Source: Micractinium sp. NFX-FRZ
Lineage: Eukaryota; Chlorophyta; Trebouxiophyceae; Chlorellales; Chlorellaceae
Direction: 5' to 3'
Length of the DNA: 19,628 bases
Assembly (NCBI GenBank): GCA_029339195.1
Contig: JAPTJF010000710.1
Span: 1-19,628 of the forward strand
Position numbers and translations under genes: made by a program. Shown here piece after piece: positions 16,448 through 19,628 of the stretch. Each line of letters starts with the position of its first letter. The first letter of the stretch is position 1. The notes beneath the pieces are model-generated. The model was not told where the DNA came from, ran no database searches, and saw nothing but the letters and a program-made list of their open reading frames with translations.

Positions 16448-18914
16448 TTACGAGTGCCGCTCAGGCTGTGGGTGCTCCAGCTGCTGCTGCTGCTCAGGCC
16501 GCCGCTCCGGCTGCTGCTCCCGCCGCTGCTGCTCAGGCGGCTGCTGGCCCAGCGTCGAATGACCGCCGACTGATGGAGCCCGGGCGCCAGCAGCAGGCAG
16601 CATGCCGCTCTCTGGCGGCGGAGACTCAAGTGACAACTGCGAAGTGGCTGGCAGGTCACGGCCCACCACCGTCTCTGGGGTCGGCACCCCAGCACAGGCA
16701 AACTGCACGCCACTCGTCGCCCGGCTGGCAGCAGGGCTGGCGCCCGCCCCGCCGCTCGTCCGCGTCGACAGCTGCCCCGCCGCCTGCTGCCCCGCTGACG
16801 CAAACGGGGACGGCCGCTGCGCGCCGTCCTCTGTGGCGGCGGGGCCGGAGAAGGCGCCAGCGGCAGCACGCGCAAAGCCAGACACGCTACCAAATGCGGC
16901 CACCTGGTTGACAGGCGCGCTGATTGCGGGCGGCCCCGGCGGCGGGCGGCGCGCTACGTCCACGCTGGCGCGGCGGCTGCCGGCGCCCGAGGGTGGGTGG
17001 GCTCTGCCGGGGTGGGGAGGGGCCGCCTGCAGCAGCTCGACTAGCTCAACTGCCGATGGGCGGACTGCCGGGTCGGAGCTCAGGCAGCGGTTCATGATGG
17101 CGGCGACTTCCAGGGGGCTTTCCTCGGGTATGCTGCGGGGGCACAGAGAGGGAGGGAAGGGAGGGAGAGGGTGGTGGGGTGGCGAGGTGTTGGTGAGGAG
17201 GGGGAGGGAGGGAGGGGGTGGGTGGTGAGGAGGGGGCAGGGCGGGGTGGTGAGGGGTTGGTGAGATGGGGGAAGGAGGGAGGGAGGGTGGGAGGGAGAGG
17301 GGGCAGTGAGGCAGGGGATGAGGGGCCGGAGGAGGCTGGCGGCGTGCGGTTGTGGCCGGGCGGCTAGCGCAGTGCAGTGTGGCAGCAGGCCGACAAAGGG
17401 AGCGCACGCGGGCAAGCAGCGGCGGCGGCGGGTGACGGCAAGGCATGTAGTGCAGCCAGGCCGCGTTACCGGGCCTCGCCAGCAGGCCCCCCGGCGCTTA
17501 ACACAAGGGGCAGGGAGCATTCACAGCTGGTGCCCCAGTGGCCTGCCCCCATCACTGCCAGCTCAGCTGCAGGCTCCCCACACAGGCGCAGCAGGCGCAG
17601 CACGCCAGCTGGCATTCTTGCCTGGTGCCGGCAGTTGCTGCCTCGCAGTGGTTGCCCGCACACTGCCCTCCCCCACACAGGCCCAGCATGCTCAGCAGGG
17701 CACTCACAGCGGGTCGCGCAGCTGCCCTCTCAATGGCAACTCCCCAGTGCAGATCTCCCACCTGCGGCAAGGGGGGGGGGGGGACATTGTGGGGTGAGGA
17801 TAAACAAGAAGGGGAGCACATTGTGGGGCGGACAGGAAGCGGGGACCTTGTGGGGTGCGACGAGGCATGGTAAGGCACTGCCATCAGCATTTGTCCGGCA
17901 CTGAGAGCGCGTGGCAGCCGAGCATGAACTTGGCCAGGAAACTTCAGACCACATTCTGCTTTCAGCTGGCTGAGTTGCAGGGGGTGCACCCACCGACGTG
18001 CACATAGCACATGGGCACATTTCCTCTCCAGATGGCAGCCACACGGCTGAACACACAACTCACAGGACGACCCCAAACGAATAGATGTCGGCCTTCTCTG
18101 TGCAGCGGTTGCCCAGCAGCAGCTCTGGAGCGGCCCTGCAGGGAGGCGGGCAGGCAGCAGGCGGTTGCGGGAGGTGACAGACAGCAGACCAGGCCCATCA
18201 GCTGTGCGGGAGGGCAGCCACGAGCAGGGAATCCTGCATGGTGGCAGCGGCCTCAGATTTTCACGGCGCAGGGCCGGCGCAGGGGCGGAGCATCAGAACG
18301 AGCCACGTGCCATGCGGAGCATGTGCTTGTGCGTGAGAGTCGCGCAGGGAGCAGTGAGAGGGGGACGGGGACGGCTCGGCCCGCCCAGTGCACCCCGTGC
18401 CCGCCCGCCCGCCGGGCATGCAAGCGCGCGTACTCACCAGGCCAGCGTGCCCACCGCTCCCGACGCGCAGTCTCCAGCCACGATCTGGGCCATGCCCAAG
18501 TCGCCCACCTTGGCGGTACCATCCCTGCGGTACAGGAGGAGGTACAGCAGGCGGTACAGGCAGCACAGGGGTGCGCTCTCAGTCACTCGCCATGATCCAG
18601 GCCATGCCCACGTTGGAACACCTTGGCAGTACAGTTCCTGCCGTACAGGGTGCGGTACGTGTGCGGTGTTGTGCAGTACGGGAGGGAAGCCAGGTGTTTG
18701 GGACATGCAGGTGCGGTGGGGATGCCGGGTAGCAGGGTGGCGATGGGGCATTTGGGGGCATGCCCCGCAGCCCCGCAGGGGCGCCGCAGCCAGCCAGGCT
18801 GGGCCGCCTGGAGTTGTGCTCAGCAGGCCCGGCCGGCCGGCCGGCTGGATGCCACCTCATGCACGTCGCAGACAGCCAGGACGCCAGCGAGCAGCCACAG
18901 GTGTCTCACCGCAC

Positions 18915-18947
<33 letters not shown>

Positions 18948-19551
18948 ACGGTGACACCCACAGCCCACAGGGCGCCCCCCCGCCCACCTGGTCAGCAGCA
19001 CGTTTGCGCTCTTGATGTCCAGGTGTATGATGCGGCGGGAGTGGAGGTACACCAGGGCGCGCGCCACGTCCAGCGCAATCTGCAGGGGCAGGCCGATAGG
19101 AAGACAGACACGTGAGAGGGGAAGGTGTGGGTGGTCCTCCCAACTGGAGGGAGACCAGGGGGCACGCCACATCCAGGGCAATCTGCGGTGCAGGCACAAG
19201 AGGGTGGCAAGACACGCCGTCTAGCTTGCAGCACGAAAGGCGTTCGCTTGCACTGAAAAGGCAAGACTTGTGTGGAGGTGGTGAGGGAGGCAGGGGTGCA
19301 TGCTTCCCCCGGGGGTCGGCTGACGCTGGGCACAGCACTGGCCATCCCCCCTGCTGGCGGCCGCCCCTGCCCCATGTGGCCGCCGGCGCGGCCGCACCTT
19401 CTTCCCCCTGCGGTGCCACGTCACCGTCTGGGCACGCAGGTTGTGCGCCAGGTTGCCGCCCTCGCAGTATTCGGTGACCAGCAGGGTGCTGCCGTCCTTG
19501 AAGCACACGCCCTGCGGCACGTACGCAGCACACGGGAGGCAGCAGATTGAC

Positions 19552-19628
<77 letters not shown>
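16448..19628 (-). CDS. TKL-type protein kinase, C-terminal part (5' partial, runs off right edge)
   Basis: Visible exons (minus strand): 19511-19398, 19079-18988, 18524-18438, 18135-18064, 17761-17708, 17132-16448; GT-AG introns keep frame throughout, giving 367 residues. Order of kinase motifs: hinge region LLVTEYCEGGNL; alpha-E helix and catalytic loop IALDVARALVYLHS then HLDIKSANVLL; magnesium loop AKVGDLGMAQ; activation end GTLAWAAPELLLG; ADIYSFGVVLWEICTGELPL; and the closing IMNRCLSSDPAVRPSAVELV. The catalytic Asp, the Lys and Asn of the loop, and the APE motif are present. HRD is HLD and DFG is DLG, both conservative. The glycine loop and beta-3 Lys lie beyond the edge. The tail (about 180 residues) is Ser/Ala/Pro-rich and ends in a Gln/Glu/Arg-rich stretch. 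Probably an active Ser/Thr kinase of the Raf/MAPKKK-like group; pathway unknown. Confidence 0.87.
17771..17783 (-). repeat. Poly(C) tract before a kinase exon acceptor
   Basis: Thirteen G on the + strand read as C13 in the kinase sense, ending eight bases before the acceptor AG at 17763-17762. It serves as an unusually pure polypyrimidine tract and is a likely site of length errors in sequencing. Confidence 0.8.
18578..18637 (-). pseudogene. Decayed duplicate of the kinase DLG exon, in the intron
   Basis: About 113 bp upstream (in gene sense) of the real exon start at 18524. Shared blocks are GTAC-GCCAAGGTG, GTGGGCATGGCC, GATC-TGGC and GACTG, with a similar acceptor context (CTGTAC-G-CAG). 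One inserted base shifts the frame, destroys the DLG motif and leads to a stop, so it cannot replace the real exon. Confidence 0.7.
18921..18945. repeat. (AC)12 microsatellite in a kinase intron
   Basis: A clean AC run lies in the intron downstream of the catalytic-loop exon of the minus-strand kinase gene, about 40 bp past its donor. Confidence 0.9.
19141..19182 (-). pseudogene. Truncated duplicate of the kinase catalytic-loop exon, in the intron
   Basis: About 103 bp upstream (gene sense) of the real exon start at 19079. It begins after a GCAG acceptor, as the real one does, and translates as IALDVACPLVSLQ against IALDVARALVYLH. Similarity then stops, so the HLD loop is missing. It keeps an acceptor but no equivalent of the exon's 3' end. 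Confidence 0.72.
19553..19628. repeat. (GATT)19 microsatellite at the right edge
   Basis: A perfect tetranucleotide array of 19 units runs to the last base and may continue beyond it. It lies in a kinase intron, about 40 bp upstream of the acceptor at 19513-19512, and reads AATC in the gene sense. Confidence 0.95.

Noticed and set aside
19553..19628. Telomere at the right edge
   Set aside because: The unit is GATT, not TTTAGGG, and a kinase gene spans the edge.

Overview
The window is nuclear DNA of a GC-rich green alga, most likely a trebouxiophyte of the Chlorella/Micractinium type. The evidence is very high GC, genes broken by many short GT-AG introns of about 100-600 bp, long Ala/Gln/Pro low-complexity stretches, intronic CTGC and GT microsatellites, TGTAA-type poly(A) signals, and protein families typical of chlorophytes (ARM-repeat plus MYND finger proteins, AP2-like proteins, TKL kinases with an HLD loop). 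There are no bacterial operons, rRNAs, tRNAs or CRISPR arrays. All gene models below were built by hand from reading frames and splice sites; every internal exon junction keeps frame.

Layout. (1) 1-1620 (+): 3' part of an armadillo-repeat protein ending in a MYND zinc finger, with one intron. (2) 2101-8189 (-): an eight-exon gene for a protein of about 1365 residues. Its order is Gln/Pro-rich N-terminus, AP2-like domain, short helical module, second AP2-like domain, second helical module, NLS, tandem Tudor-like domains, basic coiled-coil/low-complexity region, conserved C-terminal cap. (3) 8190-8564: a 375-bp interval that must hold a shared divergent promoter. (4) 8565-12384 (+): a six-exon paralogue (about 812 residues) with one AP2-like domain and the same remaining order. 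(5) 12385-14079: non-coding-looking flank, G- and purine-rich on the + strand, with degenerate tandem repeats. (6) 14080-15195 (-): a small secreted protein with 16 cysteines. (7) 15196-16447: no supported gene. (8) 16448 to the right edge (-): C-terminal part of a TKL-type protein kinase, with decayed duplicate exons in its introns.

The central feature is the head-to-head pair of AP2-Tudor genes. Exon order and all shared intron phases match. The Tudor exons and their flanking introns are almost identical, while the N-termini have diverged. Both proteins combine a putative DNA-binding module (AP2-like), a putative methyl-mark reader (Tudor) and several SUMO-type psi-K-x-E sites beside prolines. 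They look like a paired set of chromatin-linked transcription regulators expressed from one shared promoter. I do not recognise this architecture as a described family.
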